Positions 34,943 to 46,737 of a DNA stretch of 64,000 nt are shown here, in pieces. Below the pieces are notes generated by a model. The model was given only the letters and a program-made list of their open reading frames with translations, had not been told where the DNA came from and ran no database searches. This DNA is from Topomyia yanbarensis (Eukaryota > Arthropoda > Insecta > Diptera > Culicidae), in contig NC_080672.1 in assembly GCF_030247195.1 (NCBI RefSeq), positions 305,753,115 to 305,817,114 on the forward strand. The letters are read 5' to 3'. The position numbers were made by a program, and so were the translations under genes. Numbering within the stretch: the first letter of the stretch is position 1; every line of letters begins with the position of its first letter.

Positions 34943-35071
34943 TGTACTCAGGTTTTTTACGCGGGGGATACAGGCCGCGTAAATGAAAACCGCGTAAATT
35001 TCAAAATCCGCGTAAAAAACCGCGTAAAAAATACCGCGCAAAAAAAAACCGCGTAAAAAAACTTGAGTGTA
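34943..35071. mobile_element. Small MITE with CTCA-GTTTTTTACGCGG termini
   Basis: The 121-bp body (34947-35067) starts CTCAGGTTTTTTACGCGG and ends CCGCGTAAAAAAACTTGAG, and TGTA flanks both sides (34943-34946 and 35068-35071). Its interior is a run of CCGCGTAAA units spaced by A-rich sequence. Confidence 0.75.
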
Positions 35072-35211
35072 TAAGAAAAATTATTTTTTTAAAACAACCT
35101 TGTTATTGTTTGGGTACAGAATCCGGTACAGATTTTTCTATAGAAGAGTACAGATAGAAAAGATTTTTCAACTCCTGGTACAGATTTAATTGTGGCAACA
35201 CTGCGCCAGAC

Positions 35212-35433
35212 CATGTTCGTCCGCATTTTTTTTTTTTGACAGGGAATGCTCACGCCTAGAAAAACGCCGGCTTAACGTTTTGAAGAGTTCTAAGGCCGCA
35301 CATTATTTAACAATTAAATTGAGGTAATTAAGGCAAGAAAATGAGAAGTGGTAAATGATGTGAAAAATCATGAAACCCAGAAACGAAATGTTGAAAAAAA
35401 CATGTTTTTCGGCAGCTACGTCTGGCTTTCTAC
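35212..35433. other. Short gap, no feature recognised
   Basis: Contains a T tract and A-rich sequence before the CR1-like LINE; nothing annotatable. Confidence 0.4.
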
Positions 35434-36291
35434 TTGCGAGTGACTTCTTCAGTGTCCTCGTCATCGCCAGAGCGTATAATTGAAGTTGGGGCACTTTGTT
35501 TGTCGCTGCCATCGCCGGGACGCCCGTTATACAGCACTGCGGAAGCCCCCAAGCGCTCCGACGCAGTCGCGCTACCAGCCAGCGACCCGCTTAGTCGTCC
35601 CGGCCCTGCGTTTGGAGGTCGTGAGGGGGTCTTCCGAACTCCCTTCTCAGGCGAGTATTTTGCTTTATATGACTGTTCGCTTTCTGAAAACCACTCGGTT
35701 TCTAGCGTTCCATCAGGTACAACACGTTCGTGCAATTTGCCGTTACTTGAACGAAGCATAATTTCCTTGCCATCACCAAGACCACATCTACAAACTCACG
35801 CTGTGCTGCCATCACCGGGACGCCCGTTATACAGTACTACGGAAGCCCCCGAACGCTCCGACGCAGTCGCGCTACCAGCCAACGACCCGCTTAGTCGTCC
35901 CGGTCCTGCGGTCGGAGGTCGTGAGGGGGTCTTCCGAACTCCCTTCTCAGATTTCCTGTCCGTCTACTACCAGAACGTTCGTGGAATGAGAACAAAAACG
36001 CAGGCTTTCTTGCTTGCGCTCACTTCCTGCGACTATGACATTATCGTTCTCACCGAAACCTGGTTACGTGATGATATATTAAACACCGAGCTAACGACGA
36101 ACTACACAATCTACCGATGCGATCGCAACTCTTCTACCAGTCATCTACGTCGCGGAGGTGGTGTTCTCATAGCGATAAAGAAACATCTAACTGGGACTAT
36201 ACTAAAATGCCTGGATGTGAATGTTTGGAGCAAGTTGTCGTACGCGTTTCACTGCCAGGTCGATCGTTATATATTTGTTGCATTTATCTAA
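35434..36291 (+). pseudogene. CR1-like LINE: 5' peptide repeats and endonuclease start
   Basis: A 285-codon frame. The first part holds two copies of a peptide of about 49 residues beginning LPSPGRPLYST and containing RSDAVALPA, GGREGVFRTPFS, at a 100-residue period. The second copy runs straight into the endonuclease: FLSVYYQNVRGMR, then YDIIVLTETWL and RRGGGVLIAIKKH. After about 36195 the correct frame moves to the neighbouring one (KMPGCECLEQVVV), so the last 30 residues are out of frame. Confidence 0.7.
35505..35949. repeat. Two direct copies, 300-bp period
   Basis: GCTGCCATCGCCGGGACGCC at 35505 recurs as GCTGCCATCACCGGGACGCC at 35805, and similarity runs for about 145 bp in each copy (35505-35650 and 35805-35949). 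The period is a multiple of three, so both are read in the same frame. Confidence 0.9.
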
Positions 36292-37750
36292 GGCCGAACA
36301 GTGATCCTGACTTGTACAATGTTCACTCTTCTGCAGTCCAAAGCAACCTGGACAAATGTAATAGGCGCGACAATGTACTTGTTGTAGGTGATTATAATCT
36401 TCCTAATCTTCGGTGGATTTTTGATGACGATTATAAGTGCTACCTTCCTGAAAATGCAACCACGGAACAAGAGACGGCCACCACAGAAACTTTGGTCGCT
36501 GGTGGATTGTATCAAATCTGCTCTGTTAGCAACGTGAATGGACGAACCCTCGATTTAGCTTTCGTCAATGACACGGACGTGTTCGAACTGATTGAGCCTC
36601 CCACATCTATACTGAAGGTTGACCCTCACCATAAACCCTTCGTTTTAAGACTTGATATGCGTTCTGATGACGGTGAAGCTTTTGATACAATTAACGACGA
36701 CTTCAACTTTGACTTTACTCGATGCAACTTCGATGAAGTCTCAATGGCCATTGGTGCACTCAATTGGCGTGAGATGCTGGTTGGAAATGACTTAGATCAG
36801 GCAGTTGTGGCGTTCTATGATGCCATATATGAGATTCTTCGCCGTAATGTTCCTAAAAAACGTCTCAGCAGAAAAGCAGAATATAAATTTCCGTGGTGGA
36901 ACGCTGAGCTTGGTCGCCTACGCAACGTACTCCGAAAACACCGAAAGCGATATTTACATCATAGGACCGACGACAATAAAACTATTCTTCGTCAAACTGA
37001 ACTGCAATATGAAACAGCCCGGAACAGTGCATTCGGAGAATATCTGAACCAAGTTCAGCGCAGCCTTCGAAATAATCCTTCGACATTCTGGACATTTATA
37101 AACAGCAGAAAACGTTCCGTGGGTGTACCAGAAAATGTCTATCTTCGAGACAAAAATTCACAGTCCGCTGCCGAGTCGGCGAACCTTTTTGCGGATTACT
37201 TCCGAGATGTATTTTCCAGCCCTCCTGTCTATCCATCGCAACAGTACCTTGAAACATTGCCAACGCATAATATCAACCTTCCTCTTCCTAACGTAAATGA
37301 TTCTGATGTAGCGAGCGCTCTGCCCAGCGTTGATCCTTTGAAAGGGCCTGGTCCGGATTGCTTGCCTCCTGTGTTTATAAAGAATTGTGCCCGAGCACTT
37401 TCTGCACCAATAAGTATTATTTTTCAGCGTTCAATCTCGGAAAATATTTTTCCAATGGCATGGAAAGAAGCTGCTATAGTTCCTATTCATAAGGCTGGAG
37501 ATAGGCACAATGTTGAAAACTACAGAGGAATCTCGCTGCTGAACTGTCTAGCTAAAGTTTTGGAAAAGTTTGTGTACAATGCGATGTACGCTGCTTCTTC
37601 CAACATAATCGACGAACGACAACACGGATTTATGAAAAAACGCTCCGCCACTTCGAACTTGATGACGTACACGAGCCTTCTAGTTCCAGCTGTAGAGAAG
37701 CGTCAACAAGTGGACGCTATATATTTGATTTCGCAAAAGCATTCGACAAG
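36195..37750 (+). pseudogene. CR1-like LINE: endonuclease C-terminus and reverse transcriptase N-terminus
   Basis: Continues the endonuclease after a frameshift (RSLYICCIYLRPNSDP, VVGDYNLPNLRW, NGRTLDLAFVND), then a linker with FPWWNAEL and TFWTFINSRK, then reverse transcriptase blocks up to RQHGFMKKRSATSNL. The frame is lost at about 37735 just before the catalytic palm motif. The open frame actually starts at 36117 in a shadow region, so its first 27 residues are meaningless. Confidence 0.8.
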
Positions 37751-38161
37751 GTGCCCCACAACATTGCTGTTTTGAAGCTGGAGCGACTAGGCTTTCCTGA
37801 GTGGGTTACCAGATGGCTGCATTCTTACCTCTCACAACGATCTGCCTTCGTTAGAATTGGCACTACATGCTCAAGCGCATTCGAAACGCCAACCGGTGTG
37901 CCTCAAGGAAGTCACCTAGGGCCACTGATCTTTCTCTTATTCATGAACGACCTCTGCACCCGCATCAACTCTGAAAAACTGCTCTATGCTGATGATCTAA
38001 AAATCTTTCGTTCAATTGCTTCAGCACTCGATTCTGCTGTGCTCCAAGACGATATAGCCAATATAGAAGAATGGTGTTTGCTGAACGGTATGCAGATCAA
38101 CATTGATAAATGTAAGATGATAAGTTTCGGACGCTCGGCAAATATAAGGCGATTTTTTTAG
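37724..38161 (+). pseudogene. CR1-like LINE: reverse transcriptase catalytic part, truncated
   Basis: Resumes with DFAKAFDKVPHN, the first catalytic aspartate region, then GVPQGSHLGP and LYADDLKIF with the YADD box, and NIEEWCLLNGMQIN with NIDKCKMISFGR. It stops at FF-stop, where the last codons already belong to the T-rich end of the adjacent MITE. The usual C-terminal region of the protein is missing. Confidence 0.8.
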
Positions 38162-38771
38162 AACTTCGCGTGAAGCGAATTGATCAAAACTTTTGTACAT
38201 TATAGTGTATCCTTTCAATAACATACTGTAATTTTTTTATTAAAAAATATCGACAAACGACTCGGTGACGAAGCTTTTTGTAGAACGTCTCTGGAAAAAA
38301 ACATGAATTGCGGTGATACCTGCCATTCAAAGACTACTTAAGCGATTTCTTTCAAACTTGTCATACACATTCGATGTAAAAATACCTTACCCCTACGTTG
38401 AGTTTTAGAGATTAATATTTAAATAAGGGGTTTTTTAATTCATTTTACATAAAAATTTCTATTTTTCAGGAAAAATAGCGCCTTTTTATGATCTCCTTAA
38501 TCGAAATATTATCTTAAAAACTCTGCGTAGGGGTTAGTTATTTTTGTACATAGAATGTATATGCAAAATTTAAAAGAAATCGGTCAAGTAGTTTTAGAAT
38601 GGTAGGTAACACCGCAAATCATGTTTTTTCCAGAGACGTTATACAAAAAGCTTCGTCACCGAGTCGTTTGTCGATATTTTTGCATACAAAACTTACAGTA
38701 TGTCGTTGAAATGATAAACTTTAATAAACAAAAGTTTTGATCAATTCGCTTCACGCAAAGTTCTAAAAAAA
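38153..38771. mobile_element. Fold-back MITE (619 bp)
   Basis: The left arm begins TTTTTTTAGAACTTCGCGTG and the right arm, read inversely, TTTTTTTAGAACTTTGCGTG. Pairing continues inward through AATTGATCAAAACTTTTG and GACTCGGTGACGAAGC-type sequence on both sides, so nearly the whole element folds back; about 250 bp per arm. Non-coding. It sits exactly at the broken end of the CR1-like reverse transcriptase. Confidence 0.85.
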
Positions 38772-38810
38772 GAGTTTTTTTCGCGCTGAAACCCTTACCC
38801 CCTCCATAAA

Positions 38811-39173
38811 ATGACTGAGTTGAAGGAAAAGGAAAGAAAGAAAACTGAACGACAAATCAAGAGAAAACTTCAAGCAGACAAAATGGCTCAGCTGAAATCT
38901 AAACGCCTAAAACGTGGCTGTGGGTTATCGGTCTCGTGGAGAGGTAACTGCTTTCACGTCATCGAACACCATGGCTAGTCATAAAAATATAAAATCATCT
39001 TCCTAAAGCCATCAATATCAAATTTAAGACGCCTTTTGCTACTGTTTTCATATTCAGGAAAACCATGTGCGTCTACAGCTTCATCGGGGTCTCACAACAT
39101 GAACATCATCTGTGCAACTCGGAGGGTTGCCCATTCGCATCAAACGCCAACTACGAAATCATCAAAAATCTAA
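38811..39173 (+). CDS. Candidate two-exon small protein, unrecognised
   Basis: A methionine at 38811 opens a lysine-rich frame (MTELKEKERKKTERQ, then KLQADKMAQLKSKRLKRG) up to 38943, followed by GTAACT. A pyrimidine-rich stretch ending TTCATATTCAG at 39057 could be the acceptor. Joining 38811-38943 to 39058-39173 keeps a continuous frame of 82 codons ending at TAA. The charged N-terminal half could form a helix or nuclear localisation signal. I do not recognise a family, and the splice sites are inferred from consensus only. It may equally be a retroelement remnant. Confidence 0.25.
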
Positions 39174-39653
39174 AGTTGCAAAGCTAACAATCTGATACCA
39201 AATACAAATATGTAATTTGTATTTTCTGATACTAAGAGCCCAAGCAACACTTGCAACATTGCCGCGGTTTGTTGCGTAACCATAAACTTTTGCTGATGCG
39301 CTTTTTAGTTGTTAAATCAGTTGAATAATGGTTGATTATCGGCACAGGGAAGCCAAACAGCATAAATACCGTCCGTACATCATTTCAACCGATATGTTCT
39401 CTACTTCGTTAATAATTTCTTTCGATTTAAAATTATGTGTATTAGGATACATTAATCATATGTATTTCATTTATCAATTACTATTTACAGTTCTAATTCA
39501 TAAAATCGAAACGCACTCACTCATTCAAATGTAGTTCCCCAATTTTGCTTCGTATTCTAATGTCCGAGCTGAATGATATAAAATGAAACATCTTATATGA
39601 TCTCAGCAGCGTAGAAATGTTCAAACCATCTTTGTTCTCAATCTACTACCATG
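39174..39653. other. Probable 3' UTR/intergenic of the RBM12-like gene
   Basis: Non-coding AT-rich DNA downstream of the minus-strand stop at 39654. I did not find an unambiguous AATAAA on the minus strand close to the stop. Confidence 0.4.
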
Positions 39654-42600
39654 CTAATTGAATTCACTCAGAATCTTCATCCGTATGTACCGCCCTCCTA
39701 ATCGCCGCTGCTGGTGCGACTGCAGAGCACGCTGTGCATCGTCAGGGCTCTGAAACCGAACCATTGCTTCTCCGGTAGCTCGTCCATCCCGCATATACCT
39801 TCGCTTGACATCGTTCACAGTTACGTTATACTCCTTAAAGTGTTTTGCTATATCCTCATTCCGGGCGCGAAACGGTAGATTACTGAGAATGATAATATTA
39901 TCGCAACTTGTATCAGGATCAGGCAGTTGGCAGGGCATATCCAGTGGCGGATCGTCTGGTTCTCGACCATCATTTTTCGGTGAGATACATTGGAGTGATT
40001 GATCTTCCGGGTGTTCCGGTTCCGACTGTATAGCGGGTGTATCAGCAGGCTCTTGTACAGCCAACTGTTCGGTACAGGGTATTTCTTCTGTGAGTTTTTC
40101 GGGAATTTCGGATTCTTCCTGATCTTTTACATCCTCTTGACTGGTTTCATCAATATTTACCGGTATTTCCTCAGGTTGATCATGGGAGTCATCAACAAAA
40201 TAATCCACTTCATTTTGTTGATTATTGCACGCATCATGATCTATGTTTGAAGATGCGTTATCGGATGCAAAATTCTGATTTTGATCATTATCAAAGTTAC
40301 CTATCCTTTGCCTTCCGTTATTTTCCGAGAAATTACTGTCACTTAATCCACCGGAAGCATTATTTGCAGATCTATCATTGCCAGAGGAATTTCCGCCGTA
40401 ATTATCATTTGCAAAATTTCCTCTGCCGAAATTGTTACTAGCAAAGTTATTGCTTCCACTGAAGTTATTACTGTGGTCACCGAAATTATTGTAGCCCCCA
40501 CCGAAATTATTTCCATCTTTATAGAATTTTTGCCCACGACCTCCTCTACCACGGTTTATCCTTTGCATCACGTCCATAACCTGATGTTTATCCAAATGTT
40601 TTATAAATCCTTTTCTTTTGCCAATTTGTGAACCATTTTTCAACATTGTAGCTTCCGCTTCTTGTGGAGTATCGAATTCTACTAAGCACTCACCGGTTGG
40701 TCGACCGGTATGAGAGCGAATGAAGTGCACATGCTTCGGATTGAATCCTTCGTGATCAAAGAATTCTCTGACGATCGATTCCTGCAGCCCATACTCAAGG
40801 TTGGTTATCACTATAAATGTTGTTTTACCGTTGCTCTGATCGTTTGAATTGGTCGATAGTTGATCGTACCGGTCATTACCTTTGGGTCCCATAAAAGACG
40901 ATGATGCACCAAAACGAGATTGTGAAGAACCATAATTATTCTTATTGTTATCGACACCGTCTCGGGTGTTATCGCTTTGAAATCCAGTCTGGCTCTGACT
41001 TTCGTTAGGTTGCTGATTCATAACATTCTGTCGACGACGGGGATCACGGCTGAATTCACCTCCGAATCCACCTACGCTCTTTTGCGGTGCGACGACTGAC
41101 TCACGGTGTTGTTCTTGCGGTCGCTGCGATTGTGATCGTTGATTTTGCTGCTGAGATAAAGGATTCTGCGGCGATAAATGTGATTGCTGTTGTTGATATT
41201 GCTGCTGAAGTACAGAGTGCTGTTGCGATGAATAGGGTTGCTGTTGATTTTGCTGTTGCAGTAAAGACTGCTGTGGAGATGAAAGTGGAGGTTGTTGTAG
41301 ATTTTGCTGTTGATGAAAAAACTGCTGCTGGGGAGAATAAGATGGCAGTTGCTGATTTTGCTGCGGAGGCAAGTAATACGGTGGCGATGAAAAAGGTTGC
41401 TGTTGTTGATTTTGCTGCTGTAGTAAATGTTGTTGCGGCAACAAATGAGGTGGCATTAGCTGATTTTGCTGCTGCGGGGAATAAGATTGCTGCAGTTGAT
41501 TTTGCTGCTGCAGTGAAGACTGTGGTGACGAAAAATGTTGCTGCAGCTGAAGTGCAGCATGTTGTTGCGGATATTGCTGCTGATTCTGATACGGCGGCTT
41601 ACTGAAATTGCGACTGAAAATATTTCTAGGATCACGTGGTTGTTTCACATCCCATTGATCCTCTTCAGATTCTGAAACTGAAGCCACTTGTCGACTGTTA
41701 GAATCAATCAGCTGATCCAAAGGCGGATCATCACCCATAAGATCATGGAAGGGTCGCTCGATTTTTTCTCCATCAACTGGAGCCTTTTCTTCGACAACCA
41801 AATCCATGTTGTCACCGACATCGCTCTTGGATCCTTTTGAATCTTCAACAATATCCTGCACCGAATCATCCAAATCTACAGTTGATGGCTGAACCGCAAC
41901 AACACCGTCATTATCCTCAGGTTCATCATACTCATTCTTCGCCGCATCGTACTCAATGTCGGTACACAATTTTATGTACACCCGCTTGTTTCTAATGTAA
42001 TGCTTATGTATACTGTCGTAAGCTTTACGGGCGTCTTCCAACCGATGAAACTTAACGTATCCATCAAATTGCTTCGGATTCTTGTAGTTTTTGATGATCA
42101 GTACTTCAACCACAGTAAAATCAGAAAAGATTCGCATTAAATCCAATTCAGTTGTCATATTCGGTAGATTCCAAACGACCAGCGACCCAAATTTATTTCC
42201 TCGCTCACTTGAATCGTCCATTATCTCGATCACATCTTCGGATTTTTTGTCTTCGTTTTGATCGTTTAGTTCTACCCAATTATTCTTAGTATCATCATAA
42301 GTCGGCCGATATGAATCGATAGCATCTTCAAACTCCTTATCCGTTATCGACTCAAGCTTCACGTGCGCCCGCCTCAATTCCATTCCATCTCTCGAAAGAG
42401 CATACCTTTTGCCATCCTTCCTTAGAAACCTGATGTACGCCACTCCCGTCCTCTTGCCATTTCGATCATTTATCATCTTTATTCCATTGCTAGAGATCGA
42501 CTGTCCGAAGAAAAATCGTCGAAGTTCACCATAGCCGGTGGAGGTATCCATGTTAGAAATCTTAACTGACTGCCCTTCCGTTTCATCGGATGATTCCGAT

Positions 42601-44049
42601 CTGTCGTCATGTTCAGACAATTTATGATGCCTTTCGTTGAAGCTATCCTCCGATGATTTGTTTTTACTGGAAGACATCCTAAAGGCAGAATTATGTTCAT
42701 CATTTTGCTTTGAGTAGCTATACGCGTTCTGATTTTGGTTCTTTCCGAACCCATTATTGTCTCTACCGGATCCTTGACCGTGACCCTGACCTCGATTGTG
42801 GCTTTGACCTGGTTGACCTTGAAAGGCTCTTGGATCACGCATGGCATGCAGCTCCTGTAACTTACTCAAATGCTCGCTACTAATCGGCTTTGACGCCTGA
42901 AAGGAGCCATAATTCACTGCAGGGTATAGGCTCGCCTGAGGATTGGACTGGTTATTTGAACTACTCTGAGGCTGCTCATTACGAGTCGCAGACGGATTGG
43001 ATGCTATCGCTACTGATTGCGGCGCAATGACGGGTGGTAGAATCGGTTTCGTCACACTACTACCAGATAATTTCATCAAATTCAATTGAATCGGAGTGTC
43101 CCATGGACTAACAAATGGCTTTTGTTCTACCTCTGGTACAGCGATGGGTGCAGCAGTATTTGCCGATTTCAGCTCAGCGCGATCACTAAACCGGGAAACC
43201 CTTCCTCTCGCAGACTTGTCAACCTTTGACTCCTTCTCCCGACTAACATCTCTCGATCGACTTCCACGTCTATCTCGCGATCTAGACCTACGTCGCCTAT
43301 CACGACGATCACGACTACGGCTTCGACTACGCCGATCGTGACTTCTACTGCGACTACGATCTCTTCCGCTACGACGTCTTCCCCGATCACGGTCACGACT
43401 CCTCGACCGAGAACGATCCCTTGATGATCGACGCCTATCCCGTTCACGAGATGAAGATCTACTACGGCGGCTACTTTTTTCTCCAGACTCCTTCTTCGAA
43501 CTAAGATTACTACTACCGACTTTACCACTGGCGTTGGTCAATCCTTTTGCCGCAGCTTTTTTCTCTGCCTCCGTAGCCTTTTTCAACTGCTCGGATAACT
43601 GCGCAAAAGCTGAATTCGGATCTGCACTATTATATGACTGCGCATTTAACGCTGAGAATAATCCAGCAGCAGGAGCATTCGGCTGAAACATACCGGTACT
43701 AGAATTCAAAAATCCCAAGCCTGGAATCTCTGAGTAGATCGACTGTGCCTGCATAATCTGCGATTTTTGCGAGTTCAAATTTTGCGCCAAGAATCCAGAC
43801 AAACTAATCACCGGCGGTTGCGGTTGCTGAGATACCGTCGTTGTCGGAACGGGAACCTTTGCCGCAACAGGCGCAGGTTGGGGCGGTGCCGAGCTTTGTG
43901 CTGATAGCTGCATAAATGACATCGTCGTTCGGCGCGCTTCCTCGATCACTTTTTGCATTTGGGCACGGGACGACAGAAGCAATGTGATCTGAACTTCCTT
44001 TATCTTACCTCCATTCATCATCATTGCCTGGCGGGCATCTTCGTCGGTG
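39654..44049 (-). CDS. RBM12: RBM12-type multi-RRM, RS- and Q-rich RNA-binding protein, terminal exon
   Basis: Likely nuclear RNA-binding or splicing-associated protein. The exon opens inside the first RRM with TDEDARQAMM and GGKIKEVQITLLLSSRAQMQ, the hallmark end of RRM1 in RBM12/RBM12B (SWAN-type) proteins. Counting from 44126: an arginine/serine region RSRSRDRDRG (215-300); RRM2 VKISNMDTSTGYGELRRFFF (about 519-609); RRM3 GSLVVWNLPN (647-725); glutamine-rich tract (842-997); RRM4 FIVITNLEYG (1100-1187); Gly/Asn-rich stretch (1190-1290); acidic segment (1292-1375); final RRM5 NIIILSNLPFRARNEDIAKH (1408-1488), ending SEFN-stop. CTTCATTCCACAG ending at 44050 is a good splice acceptor, so the methionine at 44126 is intronic. 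The first exon, with the start codon and the rest of RRM1, was not located. No frameshift: this looks functional. The symbol is by family, not by confirmed orthology. Confidence 0.88.
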
Positions 44050-44070
44050 CTGTGGAATGAAGAAAAGAAT
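44050..44070 (-). promoter_or_regulatory. 3' splice site of the RBM12-like exon
   Basis: On the minus strand the intron ends with a pyrimidine-rich run and CATTCCACAG, and the exon continues C-ACC-GAC-GAA-GAT (TDED). RRM1 homology begins exactly at this junction, and the codons upstream (44126-44053) have no RRM similarity. Confidence 0.8.
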
Positions 44071-46737
44071 TTTTGAAATATATGAAAACCATCAAACATT
44101 GCATTCATAGCAGCTCTTTGTACCAATGTGATGAAAACGTATTCGGACAGGTACCTATGTTGATTGCGTAATAAGCAAGTATAAGTTTAGCAAGTAAGGC
44201 TTGTTCCTGTACAAGAAGAAACTGAAAGTACACCAGCAAGGAGAGAAATGTTCCTATATCCGCTAGTTCTCTTTTTTCTGGAAGTAAAGGAAGGAGTGAA
44301 AATCGAGTAGGAGAGACCGAGGCAGATTGATACACAGGGGATGTTGATACAGTGGACATATCCTTTATTCAAAACCCTTAGAGGACACGGATCTACGTGT
44401 ATCAGACCACCCTAAAAGCTGCCCAAATATCCTACAAAATGGACGTCGTTTAGTCACTTGTTTTGATTGTGTAAGCAGCTCGTTTGGTTTTCGTCCCAAA
44501 AGTATCTTTTTAATATTTGTGCAGATAAAGTTTATTGTGGGTAAAATATAGATAATTTTCCTACCTTTCATTTAAATCAGTTGCTTACAATGCAACGAAG
44601 CGCTCTTATGAAATGTCACTTCAGGAAGATCTACATCGCAAACAAGTAGCAAGTACGGGCCCTACCGCAAAATGGTACACTGAATTTTGGGGCAAGTTGA
44701 TACAGTCTGTGAAATGATTCCAACCAGAGTCGGAAAATGTTTTTTTCATTTGCCGAAATCAGACGAAACTGACGAAAGAACGAAGCTTCTTTCCATACCA
44801 CTACATTGCGAAATCGAAAATGAGACAACGGGCTAGAACAAAGCAAGCATGTAGCAGAGCGTTTTCATTATTCTCTCCGCATGCTCGTTTTCGCATTGAG
44901 ATTCATAATGATATTGGTAACTTCGATATTGACCTTAATGCTGGGGAAACGAAAATACACTAGCAATGATATTTATATGTCGATGCTCGATTCTGTAGAT
45001 TTGCGAGCTAATGATGGTATTGTAAGACGGAAGCCTGATCGGTGTGCATATTTCTCATTTTAACTATGTTCTAGTTGCATTATTAGATGCACATTGCATT
45101 AATTTCATTTAATGAATGATAATCGCAAATTACTGATCATGCATCAAAACGAAATTGAAATTCGGATTGCCATAGGAAAACGAAAGTCGCTGCTGCTGCT
45201 ACTCGTTTTCGTAGAATCGAGAGAGGAGGGGACATCGCCTTTACTGTTTTATTTTTTCATGCATTTAGCGACGAAAGAGGCAAGGAAAGGACGAAGATGA
45301 ATTCTCTGAATTTTGTCGTTCATTGAATAGGTTTCTTGCTGAACATATGATTTTTTCGTTCGCAAAATGGGGAATTACGTTCGAAAACGACACGCCAAAT
45401 CCAAAAGTGAGTTCAAATAAGCAATGTAGTTAGCGTTGAAAATTTACCAAACCATTCGAAATGTTTCGGTAAATGCGGCAAAACCACTTTGAAGAAACCT
45501 TCTCGTGGGTTCTGGTTGGAATTAGTTCACCTTAACCGTTCAGCTAATTTTCTACTTTTAACTTCAAAAATTCAGAAAGAATAAACTGATTGCTACGGTT
45601 TCAAACTAGTATAGATTATAATAAAAGTAGCAAATCCACACGTTTAGCTCTACAATTATTGCTCTCTATCCGTTCGTTTGTTCATGTTACTGTATATGTT
45701 GATATGTGGTCTTGGTCATACACATTTGAAGTAACAATGATCAAGCTGTTTTGAGCTCCTATTCAAGTTCTCATGACGCCACCCGCGTTACGGCTTCATT
45801 TATTTTTTAGCAGGCTGATAGGACTGCTTAAGGGATCTCGAACCGCCCCGTGAAAAAAAATTTGCAAAATCGGACGAATTAGCAACAGTCTGCCAAGTAA
45901 ACACCGGTCCTCGGGAGGAGGACTAAATTTTGCGCCTGTTTGTATCGAAATGAGTAACGTCAAGTCCTCTATTTTCTCTAGTCCAAGGTATCCTGCTCCT
46001 AACAACGCGTGCTAAGTCGTCTGTAATGCAATTAAAACTTGGCATTGATTCCGCTTCTGTCTTTTTCCTGATCTCCTCTTGGGTCCCCTAGGTATGAAGC
46101 GGATCAATCGACTAAATCAGAGAGCGCTGTAAACCGTAATGTCCACGTATACTAAATTCCCACCAGCTATTCTACCAGTTATTCTTTCTGTTCTAGTGTG
46201 TATTAATGATTATTTAAATGGTTGTTGCATCAGATTGAATTATCAAAATTCAAAAAATCGATTTTTTTCTTTGTTTAATTTTAATCTATATGTATCTGAG
46301 AATATGCCACAGAAAGGATTTGGTGAAAATCATATTCCTTGTCCTGTTTCTAGGAACCGAAAGGTATCCATTTCCTGCCGTATCTGAGATACTAAGTGCG
46401 GGGCACCACGATGGCACTTGTCTATGGAAAAATCATTGTTTAAAGAATTTACCGATCCATTCTTGACGGTTTATGTATATTTGAGCGTCTGTGAATGGTT
46501 TTTTGTTTTTTTATTCGTACGGAAGAAAGAATGCGTCGGACATATTGAGAAGCGTATGGTAACGAGATTACGAAAACTGACAAAAGAAAACAAAAGTAGG
46601 GTAAAAGGGTATAATAAGGCCCACCGGGGCAAAATGCCGCTCTTCAATTCCCAGGATTCCTGAATTATCTAAAAAGTAAAAATGACTGATAACAGTATCG
46701 TTTCATGAAATCAACGTACTAAGTTAGTTTGGTATTT
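44071..46737. other. Intron and/or intergenic DNA upstream of the RBM12-like exon
   Basis: No exon with the missing RRM1 start (an LP-W motif followed by FF) was found on the minus strand here. Repeated words TTGATACA (about 44328-44348, 44697) and a GGGTATAATAAGGCCCACCG segment at 46607 are the only notable items; the latter resembles common mosquito intergenic repeats. Small open frames lack motifs. Confidence 0.45.

Larger units (their letters stand above)
34044..35211. mobile_element. hAT-like element, composite
   Basis: The termini CAGTGATGCCACAA (34052) and, inverted, CAGTGTTGCCACAA (35203) form a TIR. The flanks CGCCAACC (34044-34051) and CGCCAGAC (35204-35211) look like an 8-bp TSD with two changes. 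GGTACAGATTT recurs in both subterminal regions. The interior has been invaded: an LTR-like stretch at 34592-34920 and a small MITE at 34947-35067. No transposase is visible. Confidence 0.65.
35434..38152 (+). mobile_element. CR1-like non-LTR retrotransposon, frameshifted and 3'-truncated
   Basis: The element encodes an apurinic endonuclease (VYYQNVRGMRTKT at about 35965, LTETWL at about 36051, GDYNLPNLRW at about 36389) followed by a reverse transcriptase (GPGPDCLPPVFIK at about 37345, KAGDRHNVENYRGISLLNC at about 37491, FAKAFDKVPHN at about 37730, GVPQGSHLGPLIFLLF at about 37895, LYADDL at about 37982). At least two frameshifts break it, near 36190-36225 and 37720-37750. The reading ends at 38152 where a fold-back MITE begins, and no 3' UTR or tail is seen. 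The opening YYQNVRG phrase fits CR1-type LINEs; clade is inferred. Its 5' part carries an unusual 300-bp duplication. Confidence 0.85.

Noticed and set aside
41087..41605. 172-codon plus-strand alanine/valine-rich frame
   Set aside because: Antisense shadow of the glutamine-rich region of the RBM12-like exon.
43096..43528. Frames of 81 and 119 codons in the RS region
   Set aside because: Shadows of the repetitive arginine/serine codons of the RBM12-like protein.
44050..44126. Start codon at 44126 as the beginning of the RBM12-like protein
   Set aside because: RRM1 homology begins only after a good splice acceptor at 44050; the upstream codons are intronic.
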